A stretch of DNA of 64,000 nucleotides from Exiguobacterium sp. SL-9. Lineage in GTDB: Bacteria > Bacillota > Bacilli > Exiguobacteriales > Exiguobacteriaceae. The notes beneath the pieces are model-generated. The model saw only the letters and a program-made list of their open reading frames with translations. It made no database searches and was not told the DNA's origin. Below, in pieces: positions 8,541-17,398 of the stretch (positions are counted from its first letter, which is position 1; the number at the start of each line of letters is the position of its first letter). A program made the position numbers and the translations under genes. The stretch covers positions 796,076-860,075 of the forward strand of contig NZ_SJUO01000001.1 of assembly GCF_004336985.1 (NCBI RefSeq). Reading direction: 5' to 3'.

Positions 8541-11500
8541 TTACTCTGTGAACGGTTTATCCCGGTGGCGACGTTTCGCCAAAATCAAGTAGTACGCCGG
8601 AACGAGCACGAGCGTCAGCACGGTCGAGAAGAGAATTCCCGACACGATGCCGATGGCAAGCGGTCGGAACAATGGGTCTTCTCCGAACGCGACCGGTAAG
8701 AGCGCCACGACAGCGGTCAACGCCGTCAACAGAATCGGGCGAATCCGGGCGCGTCCTGCCTCGTAGACGGCGGTCGTGACGGCCATACCGTCTCGAATCC
8801 CTTGCTCGATGAACTCGAACAAGACGACGGCGTTCCGAACGACGATCCCGGCAAGCGAGACGATTCCCATCGAAGCCATGAAACTAAATGGCGTCTGGGT
8901 GACGAACAATCCGACGACCGCACCGGCAATCGCCAAGTAAATCGTGAACAAGACGAGGAGCGGCAGTGACAGTGAATTGAATTGGAACGCGATAATCAAG
9001 AAAATCAAGAACAAGACGACGACGAACAACGTGGCGAGTTCAAGGAAGAACTCGTTTTGTGTGTCGCTCGCGCCTGATTGATCGAACGCGATTCCTTCGT
9101 CGGTCAATGACGCCTCGGCATCAGCAAGCACACGGTCGACGTCTTGTTTGAACGCCTCTTCGTCCATGCCTTCGCTCGCATAAATTTGGAGCGTCACGGT
9201 CCGTTCCCCGTTCTCACGCGGAATCTGTTGAATCTGTTCCGTCGTCGTCTCCGTGACGAACGTGCTGAGCGGTGCGACCGGTGGGCCCGCTTCCGTTTGA
9301 ACTGGGACGAGGATATCGTCTAAGGCGAGCGCCTCGCGGTTCGCTTCCGCATCGACGACGATTTTCACGTCGCGCTGTTCGACCCCATCATCGAACGTGC
9401 CGATCGGGATGCCGTCCGTGACGAGACGAATCTGGTCACTGATCGACTTCGCGGTGACACCCGCTTCCGCCATCGCGTCACGATCAAGTTCATACGTGAG
9501 CGTCTGGAACGGCTCTTTAATGTTGTCGAGCACGAGTGCGCCGTCAATAGCTTCGAGGTCCGCTTTGACAGTATCCCGTGCCGTGACGAGCTGATCGATC
9601 GTTTCACCACGCATCGTGAACTCGACAGGCGCTGAAGTCGGCGGTCCTTGTTGTTGCGTATCCAAGAAGATTTCAGCGTCCGGATTATTGTCCCGGATCT
9701 GTGTCGTATACTCATCGATCAATTGAATCGCATCGATCGTGTCATTGTCGACACGAACGACGATTTGACCCGTGTTTTCACCGGTCTGATCAAGTCCGCC
9801 CGTGAACAGGCTCGGTAGGCCGCTACCTGCAAAGACGGATGTCTCGACAACACCATCGATACTCTGGAACTCTTCTTCGATGGCTCGAAGTCTCCGTTCC
9901 GTCTCTTCGAGGTCGGTTTGGACCGGCAACGTGACACTCGTCACGACTTCTGGTCGGTTCGCAGCCGGGAAGAATTCGAACGGTGTCAACAAGATCAAAC
10001 CGTACAAGGCGGTCGTGATGACGAAACCAACAAGACCGAACGTCCATGGACGCTTCGCGACTTTTGGTAATAACGTATCCGCATAGAAATTACTGAGGCG
10101 GTTAAGAGGCCCCCCTAACCAACCAGGCTCTCGTTTCGATACTTTCACTTGCTTACGATTCAGCCAGTACTGGGCAATCGGCACGAGCGTCAAGCTGATG
10201 ACCATCGAGGCGAGCACCGACAACGCCAATACGGTCGGCAAAGCACGGATAAAGTTTCCATTCGCGCCCGATAAGAGTGTCAACGGCAAGAAAGCGAAGA
10301 CGACGGCGAGCGTCGACGTGACGATCGAACCCCATACTTCTTTCGTCCCGCGCACGGCACCACCCATCGCCGTGTCACCTTTCCGGTAACGACGCAGGAT
10401 GTTGTCGTTGACGACAATCGCGTCATCGACGAGGATCCCGAGTGCGATGATGGCCCCGATGATGGAGATTTGGTTCAAGTCGACCCCAGTGAAGCGAAGC
10501 GGGATCAACGCGAGCAAGAACGACAATGGAATCGCCAAGCTGACGATCAAGGAACCTGAGAACGTCAGTCCGATTGTCGTGACGACGATGACCGCGATCA
10601 TGGCGATGATGAATTCACGAGTGAGGGATGAGAAAATATCATCGACCGCTTTCGCCTGCTCATAATAAGGAACGAGCTCGACGCCACTCACGTCACCGAC
10701 TTCTTCCGCGACGACTGCATCGACGCGTTCTTGAAGGGTCGGAATATCTTGACCCGGTTCAATTGTGACCGTCACGGAGACAGCAGGTTGGCCGTCGAGT
10801 GAGACGAGGTCAGTGACCGCTTTCTCGGTCTCTTCGACCGTCCCGACGTCTTCGAGGAGGACAGGCGTCCCGTCCACTGAACCGACGACGACTTGACCCA
10901 TATCGTTGACGTTCGTCAAACTATCAATCGCCAACTGATAAATCCCGTCTTCAGTCGACTGGCGACCAAGCGGTGTCGTCTTATATTCTTCATTGATGGC
11001 CGTCAAAACGTCTGGGAAAGCGAGTTGGCGCTCCCCGAGTTCGGCCGAGTCAAGCGAGACGACAAATTCCGTTTCCGGCAATCCTTTAATCGTCACACCG
11101 GTGACCCCATCTGTCCGCAACAGACGTTCTTCCAACCGTTCGACATCTTCACGTACCGTCTGAAGCGTCTCGCGATCGTCTGCCGTCAACAAATAAGAAG
11201 CGACCGGCAACTGCCCAATCGAATCATTGACGGTCGGGGCGAGCGCATTTTCAGGTAAGCGCGGCGTCGCATCAGAGATGGCTTGGCGTACGTTCGCCTG
11301 TAACTCACTCTTGTCAATCCCGTCTTCATATTCGACCGTAATGTTCGAGAATTCGGATGCCGAGAGAGACGATACATTTTCGACACCCTCGAGCCCTCTC
11401 AATTCGGTCTCGAGAATATTCGTTACGTTCCGTTCGACCGTCTCTGCGGTCGCTCCCGGATATGGCGTTTGGACCAAGACGATATTGACACTCGTCTCTG

Positions 11501-11609
11501 GAATCTCACGTTTCGGAAGCTGGAAGAACGTGAGCACCCCGACTACGATTGCAACGAGTAAAAATACGATGACCAATTTTCCTCGTTCAATCATTTTTTG
11601 AAAAAACAT
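8541..11609 (-). CDS. RND-family efflux transporter, HAE1/AcrB type (SwrC-like)
   Basis: A 1022-residue inner-membrane proton-driven exporter of the hydrophobe/amphiphile efflux class. The N-terminal helix (residues 12-30) is followed by a large extracellular porter domain, a block of helices starting with TREFIIAMIAVIVVTTIGL, a second porter domain and the C-terminal helices. GILVDDAIVVNDNI in TM4 has the paired Asp residues that relay protons in AcrB. There is no adjacent membrane-fusion protein, as for Bacillus SwrC, which exports surfactin; the substrate here is unknown. GTGAGGGG precedes the ATG. A good sigma-A promoter lies about 55 bases upstream, so it is probably monocistronic. Confidence 0.9.
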   Translation of the reverse strand: MFFQKMIERGKLVIVFLLVAIVVGVLTFFQLPKREIPETSVNIVLVQTPYPGATAETVERNVTNILETELRGLEGVENVSSLSASEFSNITVEYEDGIDKSELQANVRQAISDATPRLPENALAPTVNDSIGQLPVASYLLTADDRETLQTVREDVERLEERLLRTDGVTGVTIKGLPETEFVVSLDSAELGERQLAFPDVLTAINEEYKTTPLGRQSTEDGIYQLAIDSLTNVNDMGQVVVGSVDGTPVLLEDVGTVEETEKAVTDLVSLDGQPAVSVTVTIEPGQDIPTLQERVDAVVAEEVGDVSGVELVPYYEQAKAVDDIFSSLTREFIIAMIAVIVVTTIGLTFSGSLIVSLAIPLSFLLALIPLRFTGVDLNQISIIGAIIALGILVDDAIVVNDNILRRYRKGDTAMGGAVRGTKEVWGSIVTSTLAVVFAFLPLTLLSGANGNFIRALPTVLALSVLASMVISLTLVPIAQYWLNRKQVKVSKREPGWLGGPLNRLSNFYADTLLPKVAKRPWTFGLVGFVITTALYGLILLTPFEFFPAANRPEVVTSVTLPVQTDLEETERRLRAIEEEFQSIDGVVETSVFAGSGLPSLFTGGLDQTGENTGQIVVRVDNDTIDAIQLIDEYTTQIRDNNPDAEIFLDTQQQGPPTSAPVEFTMRGETIDQLVTARDTVKADLEAIDGALVLDNIKEPFQTLTYELDRDAMAEAGVTAKSISDQIRLVTDGIPIGTFDDGVEQRDVKIVVDAEANREALALDDILVPVQTEAGPPVAPLSTFVTETTTEQIQQIPRENGERTVTLQIYASEGMDEEAFKQDVDRVLADAEASLTDEGIAFDQSGASDTQNEFFLELATLFVVVLFLIFLIIAFQFNSLSLPLLVLFTIYLAIAGAVVGLFVTQTPFSFMASMGIVSLAGIVVRNAVVLFEFIEQGIRDGMAVTTAVYEAGRARIRPILLTALTAVVALLPVAFGEDPLFRPLAIGIVSGILFSTVLTLVLVPAYYLILAKRRHRDKPFTE

Positions 11610-11664
11610 GTTGACCCCTCACTTTCAAATGATGTGCAAATACACATATGAACTATTCTTCTTC

Positions 11665-11693
11665 ATCATAGAGGGGTTCGTCATCGATTTCAA
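11665..11693 (-). promoter_or_regulatory. Sigma-A promoter of the RND exporter
   Basis: Read on the minus strand: TTGAAA, a 17-base spacer, then TATGAT, about 55 bases before the exporter start codon. No recognisable operator overlaps it. Confidence 0.65.
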
Positions 11694-11717
11694 TCTTTAA
11701 TCACAGATGAATGTGCT

Positions 11718-12167
11718 TCAGTGAAAGCGTTTTTGAAACGAATACGATAACTCGATGGAACGTTGCTTCTGCTTATAGACGGTATGATTCGACACCGGGA
11801 CCTCGACCGATTCACCTGAATGAAAGATAATCCGGCTCCCTTTGCCGCTCTTTTTAGCATCAAAGACTTGAGAAAAATTGATCCAGGCACAGTCCGGGCT
11901 CTCTTTCGCAATGGTCGGGAAAAAGATCGCGTCCGCATGCCAATCCATGATGACAGGCGTTTTCCGGTGCGGGCCAAGTACGTTACGGGCCGCCTCAATC
12001 CGTCCTTGAATGCTCGAACCATAGTACAGACAGGCCGATTCGAGTAAGTAAAGGGGCGAGCCTTTCAATCGCTCGACACCGCCGGATTGATAGACGAGCG
12101 TCTCCGCCTCCCCGTACTCATTGAAAACTGGAATCAAAGCTCTTGTTTCATTCGTCAACTGAGTCAT
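11718..12167 (-). CDS. comK: Competence transcription factor ComK
   Basis: Homologue of ComK, the master activator of DNA-uptake genes in Bacillus. The central region (YYGSSIQGRIEAAR, then KTPVIMDWHADAIFFPT, then DCAWINFSQVF) follows ComK segment by segment. At 149 residues it is shorter than the Bacillus protein (192); the C-terminal tail, which in Bacillus carries activity and degradation functions, is largely absent. The start at 12167 has GGAGG 8 bases upstream; an in-frame ATG six codons earlier overlaps that site and is unlikely. The ComK box (AAAA-N5-TTTT) expected for auto-activation was not found in the short upstream gap. Confidence 0.88.
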   Translation of the reverse strand: MTQLTNETRALIPVFNEYGEAETLVYQSGGVERLKGSPLYLLESACLYYGSSIQGRIEAARNVLGPHRKTPVIMDWHADAIFFPTIAKESPDCAWINFSQVFDAKKSGKGSRIIFHSGESVEVPVSNHTVYKQKQRSIELSYSFQKRFH

Positions 12168-12260
12168 CTGATTTGCCTCCATCATGGATATAGTGAATTA
12201 CATGTCATTCATAACAAAATATAACGGATCAGACAAATCACATAGGAATATTTCCCACTA

Positions 12261-12292
12261 AAAAAACCAACCGATTGACGGTTGGTTTTTTA
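12261..12292 (-). terminator. Terminator of cssRS
   Basis: On the minus strand AAAAACCAACCG pairs with its complement around a five-base loop and runs into a T tract. It overlaps the last codon of the kinase gene. Confidence 0.9.
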
Positions 12293-13669
12293 ATTTCGAT
12301 GGTCTATTTTTTGATTTTGTAACGATTTTGAGTGGGGAAAATGAAAATGAACACGCACTCCATCGTTTGTATTTCCCAAGTTAACCGTCCCCTCATGGAG
12401 TGTCACGATTCGTTGAACGATGAACAGACCCAGACCGAACTTCCCTTGTTTCCCACGCGAAAATTGATGGAACAAGTCGAGGTTTGCGTCGACCGGAGGA
12501 CCGTCGTTCTCGATGGTGATGTCGACCCCTGCCTCGGACCGGGCCAATTCAATTCGAATCATCGACTCGGCGTAACGTAAGGCGTTATCGAGTACGTTCT
12601 CGAAGGCGACACGGATCTGTTCCCCGTCACCGAGCATCTCGCCGGCATGACCAGTCACCGACCAGTCCAAGCTGCCGCGCAGTTTGAACCGGCTGACGAG
12701 CAGTTCCATCAACTTATCGAGATTGATCGGTTCAAGTCGCATCTCTTGTCCTTTGAAGTATTCGAGTTTCGTGACGTATAACAAATCAACGACTTTCTTC
12801 TCGAGCCGGGACGCCTCTTCGTCGATGACTTCGGCCGACCCTTTCAAGTCCCCGGTCGGATAAATCCCGTCCCCGATCGATTGGGCGTAGCCGCGGATGA
12901 CCATAATCGGTGTCTTCAAGTCATGTGAAATGTTTTGGAGCAGCGCCTGTTGGGCCACGTCTTGCTCTTGCAACTCTTGCCGCATCGCGTCAATCGAACG
13001 GGCCAACTGTCCGAGCTCATCTTGGCGGGCGAGCGGGAGCACCGTCTCCCATTGCCGGTTCGAGATTTTCTCGACTGCCCGTTCCATCTCGACGATCGGC
13101 TTCGTCAACTCACGCGACATCCATAGAGCCGGGATCAACGACAACAGACTGATGACGCCGATTAGAATCGAAATACGCCAGTAGAGCGTCGAGACGAGTT
13201 CACGCCGATAGGCATCCCATGCATAGGAAGCTTGGTAGATCAGGGCCCCATCGTACTCATTCTGGCGAATGATATAGTAGACGTCCTCCCCGTCGATCGT
13301 CGTCTGGTATTTGGCGACCTCGCTCGACTGCATGAGCGCCTCCTGATACATCCGATTCGTCAACTCGAGCGGGGCCGAACCATAAATGATGCGTCCGTTC
13401 GGCAAAAAGATGAGCTGGTTGACCGACCGTGATTCTTGTTGGCGACGATCGTATTCAATCGGGTTTTGCGGAATATTTTCTAGCTCATTCGTATTCCCCA
13501 GGTAATAATCCACATCTTGCAACGTCTCATACACTTGTTCATCGATAAATTGCGTGATCGACGAGCGGATCGTCAACAAGATCATCAAGGCAAGCGTCAC
13601 GATGATCAGAAGGATCAATACCCAAATCTTCCACATGAGCCGTTTCGGTTGGAGTCGATCAAGTTTCAT
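12290..13669 (-). CDS. cssS: Secretion-stress sensor histidine kinase (CssS-like)
   Basis: A 459-residue membrane kinase. Order: TM1 at about residues 13-35, an extracellular sensor of about 125 residues, TM2 at about 162-184, HAMP, the phospho-acceptor helix LLQNISHDLKTPIMVIRGYAQS with its H in the H-box, and the ATPase with NVLDNALRYA and GKFGLGLFIVQRI. The kinase core and the YASYAWDAYRREL segment before TM2 track Bacillus CssS closely. CssS senses misfolded exported protein and phosphorylates CssR. The ATG overlaps the end of cssR (ATGA). The usual HtrA-type target protease is not next door. High confidence for kinase, good for orthology. Confidence 0.88.
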   Translation of the reverse strand: MKLDRLQPKRLMWKIWVLILLIIVTLALMILLTIRSSITQFIDEQVYETLQDVDYYLGNTNELENIPQNPIEYDRRQQESRSVNQLIFLPNGRIIYGSAPLELTNRMYQEALMQSSEVAKYQTTIDGEDVYYIIRQNEYDGALIYQASYAWDAYRRELVSTLYWRISILIGVISLLSLIPALWMSRELTKPIVEMERAVEKISNRQWETVLPLARQDELGQLARSIDAMRQELQEQDVAQQALLQNISHDLKTPIMVIRGYAQSIGDGIYPTGDLKGSAEVIDEEASRLEKKVVDLLYVTKLEYFKGQEMRLEPINLDKLMELLVSRFKLRGSLDWSVTGHAGEMLGDGEQIRVAFENVLDNALRYAESMIRIELARSEAGVDITIENDGPPVDANLDLFHQFSRGKQGKFGLGLFIVQRIVTLHEGTVNLGNTNDGVRVHFHFPHSKSLQNQKIDHRN

Positions 13670-14328
13670 GGCTTAACGAGTCGGTAACCGACGCCATAGA
13701 GCGTTTCAAGCTCAAGGCGATGCAGTTTTTTCCGGAGACGACGTACCAAGTCATCGACGACGCGGTCCGAACCGAAATAATCATGACCCCATACCCCTTC
13801 TAGAATCTGTTCGCGCGACAAGGCCGAACCTGGATGTTCGAGGAAGAGGAGAAGCAAATCGAACTCTTTTGATGTCAAATCGATCTCGTCTTGTTCATGT
13901 TTGATGAGACGTTTCTCGGGATAAATCGTATACTCTCCGTATTCAATATGTTCGTTCGACTTCGAGCCATAGACACGGTCAATCAATTTTTTGACACGGA
14001 TGACGAGCTCCCGTGGCAGGAAAGGTTTTGCGATGTAATCGTCCGACCCCATCTCGAGTCCGATGATTTTATCGATATCTTCGTCCCGTGCCGAGATGAA
14101 AATCGTCGGCGTGAACGCGTTCGTCGCCTTGATTTGTTTCAGCAATTGGAACCCGTCGAGATCCGGGAGCATGATATCGAGCACCCATAAGTCTGGCTCA
14201 TCTTTGATTGCGGCCTGGGCCGAGGTCCCGTCGGTGAACGAGCGGACCTGATATCCTTCTTGCTCTAGATACGTCACGAGCATCTTATTTAAATTGATTT
14301 CATCATCGACTAAGTAGATTGTGTACAT
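13666..14328 (-). CDS. cssR: Secretion-stress response regulator (CssR-like)
   Basis: A 220-residue OmpR/PhoB-type regulator. The receiver domain begins MYTIYLVDDEINLN; Asp51 in VLDIMLPDLDG is the phosphorylation site, and FISARDEDIDKIIGLEMGS and the lysine of AKPFLPREL complete the pocket. The C-terminal winged helix shows LTSKEFDLLLLFLEH and VWGHDYFGSDRVVDDLVRR, nearly identical to Bacillus CssR. In that system it activates htrA and htrB under secretion stress. The start at 14328 follows GAGGTG; the open frame extends 14 codons further without a ribosome site. First gene of a two-gene operon. Confidence 0.88.
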   Translation of the reverse strand: MYTIYLVDDEINLNKMLVTYLEQEGYQVRSFTDGTSAQAAIKDEPDLWVLDIMLPDLDGFQLLKQIKATNAFTPTIFISARDEDIDKIIGLEMGSDDYIAKPFLPRELVIRVKKLIDRVYGSKSNEHIEYGEYTIYPEKRLIKHEQDEIDLTSKEFDLLLLFLEHPGSALSREQILEGVWGHDYFGSDRVVDDLVRRLRKKLHRLELETLYGVGYRLVKP

Positions 14329-14441
14329 TCCAGTCACCTCTGCAACGTTTTTACTTATCATATCAAACAATTATGGACGAATGATGGGAATACGGTCGTT
14401 TCTTGAGCGATCAATGTGCTCTTGAAACGCAGAAATGCCGA

Positions 14442-14466
14442 CAAAAAAAAGAAGGGTCTCCCCTTC
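14442..14466 (-). terminator. Terminator of the 31-residue protein gene
   Basis: On the minus strand GAAGGG pairs with CCCTTC around a GAGA loop and runs into eight T. It follows the small gene by two bases and supports that gene being a real transcription unit. Confidence 0.85.
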
Positions 14467-14467
14467 C

Positions 14468-14563
14468 TTACCGCGTCGGCCGAGTGCGCATCTGTTGTGC
14501 CAGGAATACCGTGCCGCCACTGAGGAGGGCCAGTACACCGCTGATCATCATGAGTTCCATCAT
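14468..14563 (-). CDS. Fur-boxed 31-residue membrane microprotein
   Basis: A tiny gene encoding MMELMMISGVLALLSGGTVF followed by a short tail rich in Gln and Arg, 31 residues in all. Residues 5-22 would form one membrane helix; the tail is basic. Support for a real gene: AAGGTGG precedes the ATG, a promoter and a Fur-type operator lie immediately upstream, and a terminator lies two bases downstream. I know no named family. Iron-regulated small proteins such as FbpA/B/C exist in Bacillus, but no sequence similarity is claimed. An alternative is that the transcript acts as an RNA. Confidence 0.68.
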   Translation of the reverse strand: MMELMMISGVLALLSGGTVFLAQQMRTRPTR

Positions 14564-14578
14564 GTTCCACCTTCCCAT

Positions 14579-14631
14579 TGATAGCGATTCTCATTATCAC
14601 CTATAATATAGCATACTTTTCTTAGCATGAA
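14579..14631 (-). promoter_or_regulatory. Promoter with Fur box
   Basis: On the minus strand TTCATG, a 17-base spacer and TATTAT form a sigma-A promoter at 14603-14631. Just downstream, GATAGCGATTCTCATTATC (plus strand, 14580-14598) matches the 19-base Fur consensus at 15 positions, placed where a bound repressor would block initiation. It controls the 31-residue protein gene. Confidence 0.72.
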
Positions 14632-14635
14632 CATG

Positions 14636-14667
14636 ACAAAAAAGCTCCCGCCAAGATAGGCGAGAGC
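14636..14667 (-). terminator. Terminator of the copper operon
   Basis: On the minus strand GCTCTCGCC pairs with GGCGGGAGC (one mismatch) around a six-base loop and runs into six T, directly after copZ. Confidence 0.88.
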
Positions 14668-14673
14668 TCCGTA

Positions 14674-14880
14674 TTATGCGTTGACGTCGTAGCCTTGTTC
14701 CTCGATCGCTTCGATCATCGTTTTCACGGAAATTTGATCGTTGTGGATGACATCGACCCGATGGTCCTGCAACGAGACGATGGCCGACTCGACGCCTTCG
14801 AGTTCTGTCAATGCGCCTTCGACCGCCGCTTTGCAGTGATTACATGTCATACCTTCTACTTTTAATGTCGTTTCATTCAT
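14674..14880 (-). CDS. copZ: Copper chaperone CopZ
   Basis: A 68-residue heavy-metal-associated domain protein. GMTCNHC near residue 10 supplies the two copper-binding cysteines. It shuttles Cu(I) in the cytoplasm to the CopA ATPase and to CsoR. The start at 14880 follows AGGAGGAACATCCAA, and its ATG overlaps the TGA of copA (ATGA), so it is translationally coupled as the last gene of csoR-copA-copZ. The open frame extends upstream inside copA, but that part is a shadow. Confidence 0.94.
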   Translation of the reverse strand: MNETTLKVEGMTCNHCKAAVEGALTELEGVESAIVSLQDHRVDVIHNDQISVKTMIEAIEEQGYDVNA

Positions 14881-16988
14881 TTGGATGTTCCTCCTTGTGT
14901 TTTCAATCGTAACGCGTTCAAGACGACCGAGACCGAACTGAACGCCATGGCCGCCCCGGCAATCCATGGGGCGAGCAATCCGGCCGCAGCGACCGGGATA
15001 CCGAGACTGTTATAGGCAAGGGCCCAGAACAAGTTTTGACGAATGTTACGCATCGTCAATGCGCTCATTTCGATGGCCCTGTTCACGCCTTCGATATCTT
15101 GTCCCATCACGGTTACGTCTGCCGCCTCTAAAGCGATATCTGTCCCGCTGCCGAACGCGATGCCGACATCGGCGACAGCAAGTGCCGGGGCATCATTCAT
15201 GCCGTCCCCGACCATGGCTACACGTCCTTGCCGTTTCAGCGCCTCGACATGATCGGCCTTCTCAACCGGTAACACCTCGGCGATGACATTCGTTTCGGGA
15301 ATCCCGAGTTGGCGAGCGACATCGAGCGCGACTTCTTTTCGGTCACCGGTCAAGACATAGACTTGTCTTGTCTTGGCAAGTTGTTGGACGACGGCACGAC
15401 TCTGGTCTTTTAACTTATCTTGCAGACCGAACGCCGCGACGACACCAGACTCGTCGGCCACATAGACAGGCGTCATCGCCTGCATATCCCATTCTGGGAG
15501 TACGAATCCTGATTCTTGCATCATCCGGACCGAGCCGATAAGAAGAGGTTTCCCATCTACGATCGCTTTCAATCCTCGACCGGCCAACTCTTCAACACGT
15601 TCGACCTGACCGTCTCCTTCGCCCCGGCCAATCGCCTCGGCGAGTGGGTGCGTCGATTGACGTTCGGCCATGACGGCCTGTTTCAAGAACGACGCGTCTC
15701 CGAACGTCGCCACGACTTCCGGCGTACCTTTCGTGAGCGTCCCCGTCTTATCGAAGACGACGATATCGACACCATTCAATGATTCGAGCTGACCGCCCCC
15801 TTTGAACAAGACACCACGTTCGGCGGCACGACCCGTCCCGACCATAATCGATGTCGGTGTCGCGAGACCGAGCGCACACGGACAAGCGATGACGAGAACG
15901 GCAATCGATGCCCGAATCGCCATGTCCAAATCATTGAAACCAAGCGTCCAGACGGCGAACGTCAAGGCGCTGATGGCGACGACGATCGGAACGAACACAC
16001 CAGAAATCCGGTCCGCTTGCCGTTGAATCGGTGCTTTGTCCGTCTGTGCCTGTTCGACGACACGGACAATTTGAGCGAGCATCGTCTCGCTGCCGACACG
16101 TTCAGCGACCATCAAGACCCGATGCGAACGGTTGATCGTTCCGCCGACAACATCGGCGCCGACACTTTTCTCGGAGGGGATCGACTCCCCGGTCAACATC
16201 GACTCATCGATGACCGTCTCACCTTCGACGATTTTCCCATCGACCGGCACTTTTTCGCCAGGGCGGACGACGATGACGTCACCGGCTTTGACCAAATCGA
16301 TCGCGACCGATCTCTCCACACCGTCGACGAGTAAAATCGCTTCTTTCGCCTGTAACGACAAGAGCGATTTTAGCGCGTCCGTCGTTTTTTCTTTCGCTCG
16401 GGCCTCTAACCATTTGCCGAGCAATACGAGCGTGATCAAGACGGCACTCGTCTCAAAATAGAGCGACGGGTGCATCGGATGCACGAACATCTCGAAGACG
16501 GAATAGAAGTAAGCTGCCGACGTCCCGGTCGCCACGAGCACGTCCATGTTGGCCGCGCCGCTCTTCAGGCTCTTATACGCCCCTTTATAAAACTGGGCCC
16601 CAATCCAGAACTGGACCGGTGTGGCGAGCGCGAATTGCCACCACGGATTCATGAGCCAATCGGCATGAAACGTCACACCCGGGATGTGCGTAATCATGAC
16701 GAGCAGAAGTGGTGCTGACAACAGCGCTGAGATGAGTACTTTTCGTTCGAGCGGACGGAGATCATGTGCCGGGGTCAGTTCCGCTTTCCGTTCTGCACCG
16801 TAACCGATTTTCTCGATGCGGGCAATCAGCTCTTCTTCAGTGATGCCATCCTCGACACGAATCGTCGCCGTCTCGAGCGGCAAGTTGACGGTCGCTTCGA
16901 CGCCGTCCATTTTATTCAATACTTTTTCAATGCGGGCCGAACATGCGGCGCACGTCATCCCTTGAATCGACAGTTCGACGGTTTTCAT
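14877..16988 (-). CDS. copA: Copper-exporting P-type ATPase CopA
   Basis: A 703-residue P1B-type ATPase that pumps Cu(I) out of the cell. A single N-terminal metal-binding domain carries GMTCAACS (Cys13 and Cys16); Bacillus CopA has two such domains, so this one is short. Then follow the transmembrane helices, the actuator motif TGES, the ion-channel motif CPC in [12 protein letters not shown], the phosphorylation motif [11 protein letters not shown], an HP motif (STHPLAEAI) and [24 protein letters not shown] precedes the ATG. It lies 12 bases after csoR and overlaps copZ. Confidence 0.95.
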   Translation of the reverse strand: MKTVELSIQGMTCAACSARIEKVLNKMDGVEATVNLPLETATIRVEDGITEEELIARIEKIGYGAERKAELTPAHDLRPLERKVLISALLSAPLLLVMITHIPGVTFHADWLMNPWWQFALATPVQFWIGAQFYKGAYKSLKSGAANMDVLVATGTSAAYFYSVFEMFVHPMHPSLYFETSAVLITLVLLGKWLEARAKEKTTDALKSLLSLQAKEAILLVDGVERSVAIDLVKAGDVIVVRPGEKVPVDGKIVEGETVIDESMLTGESIPSEKSVGADVVGGTINRSHRVLMVAERVGSETMLAQIVRVVEQAQTDKAPIQRQADRISGVFVPIVVAISALTFAVWTLGFNDLDMAIRASIAVLVIACPCALGLATPTSIMVGTGRAAERGVLFKGGGQLESLNGVDIVVFDKTGTLTKGTPEVVATFGDASFLKQAVMAERQSTHPLAEAIGRGEGDGQVERVEELAGRGLKAIVDGKPLLIGSVRMMQESGFVLPEWDMQAMTPVYVADESGVVAAFGLQDKLKDQSRAVVQQLAKTRQVYVLTGDRKEVALDVARQLGIPETNVIAEVLPVEKADHVEALKRQGRVAMVGDGMNDAPALAVADVGIAFGSGTDIALEAADVTVMGQDIEGVNRAIEMSALTMRNIRQNLFWALAYNSLGIPVAAAGLLAPWIAGAAMAFSSVSVVLNALRLKTQGGTSK

Positions 16989-17000
16989 CGGTCCACCTCC

Positions 17001-17303
17001 TTACTTCTTGATGCGACTGACGATTGTCATCAATTCGTCAATGTATGGGTCCATGTCTTCTGTTTCACTCGCATGGACTAGACATTTGCGCATGTGACGT
17101 TCGAGCAGTTGCATCTCGACTTGTTTGAGTGCCGCTTGGATGGCGGACGTCTGCGTCAAAATATCGACACAGTAGCGATCGCTCTCGACCATCTTTTGAA
17201 TCCCACGTACTTGTCCTTCAATCCGGCGCAGCCGTTTGCTGAGCGCTTCACGTTCTGCGTCTTCACGCGGGACGATCGGTTGGTCATGCATGAATTCTTC
17301 CAT
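17001..17303 (-). CDS. csoR: Copper-sensing transcriptional repressor CsoR
   Basis: A 100-residue all-helical repressor that leaves its operator when it binds Cu(I). The metal ligands are in place: Cys45 (SDRYCVDIL), His70 and Cys74 (LLERHMRKCL). The RLRRIEGQVRGIQKMV helix is the family's DNA-binding region. The start at 17303 follows GAGGTGATAACC; the frame opens three codons earlier without need. First gene of csoR-copA-copZ, with its own operator in the promoter, so it is autoregulated. Confidence 0.94.
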   Translation of the reverse strand: MEEFMHDQPIVPREDAEREALSKRLRRIEGQVRGIQKMVESDRYCVDILTQTSAIQAALKQVEMQLLERHMRKCLVHASETEDMDPYIDELMTIVSRIKK

Positions 17304-17321
17304 GGTTATCACCTCACCTTC

Positions 17322-17350
17322 AATATACCCCTACCCGGTAATGGTGTCAA
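17322..17350 (-). promoter_or_regulatory. csoR-copAZ promoter with CsoR operator
   Basis: On the minus strand TTGACA, an exact 17-base spacer and TATATT. The spacer contains TACCGGGTAGGGGTA (17326-17340), a GC-rich pseudo-palindrome of the CsoR type, so repressor would cover the space between the -35 and -10 boxes. Confidence 0.85.
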
Positions 17351-17361
17351 ACATTTCGAAC

Positions 17362-17392
17362 AAAAAAGGACGACTGATTTCGTCGTCCTTCT
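17362..17392 (-). terminator. Terminator of the acyl-CoA ligase gene
   Basis: On the minus strand AAGGACGAC pairs with GTCGTCCTT around a six-base loop and runs into T. Confidence 0.9.
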
Positions 17393-17398
17393 CTCCCG

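Noticed and set aside
14564..14600. A longer frame (14358-14600, minus) overlapping the Fur-boxed microprotein
   Set aside because: It starts inside the Fur box, lacks a ribosome site and crosses the terminator; the 31-codon frame explains the signals better.
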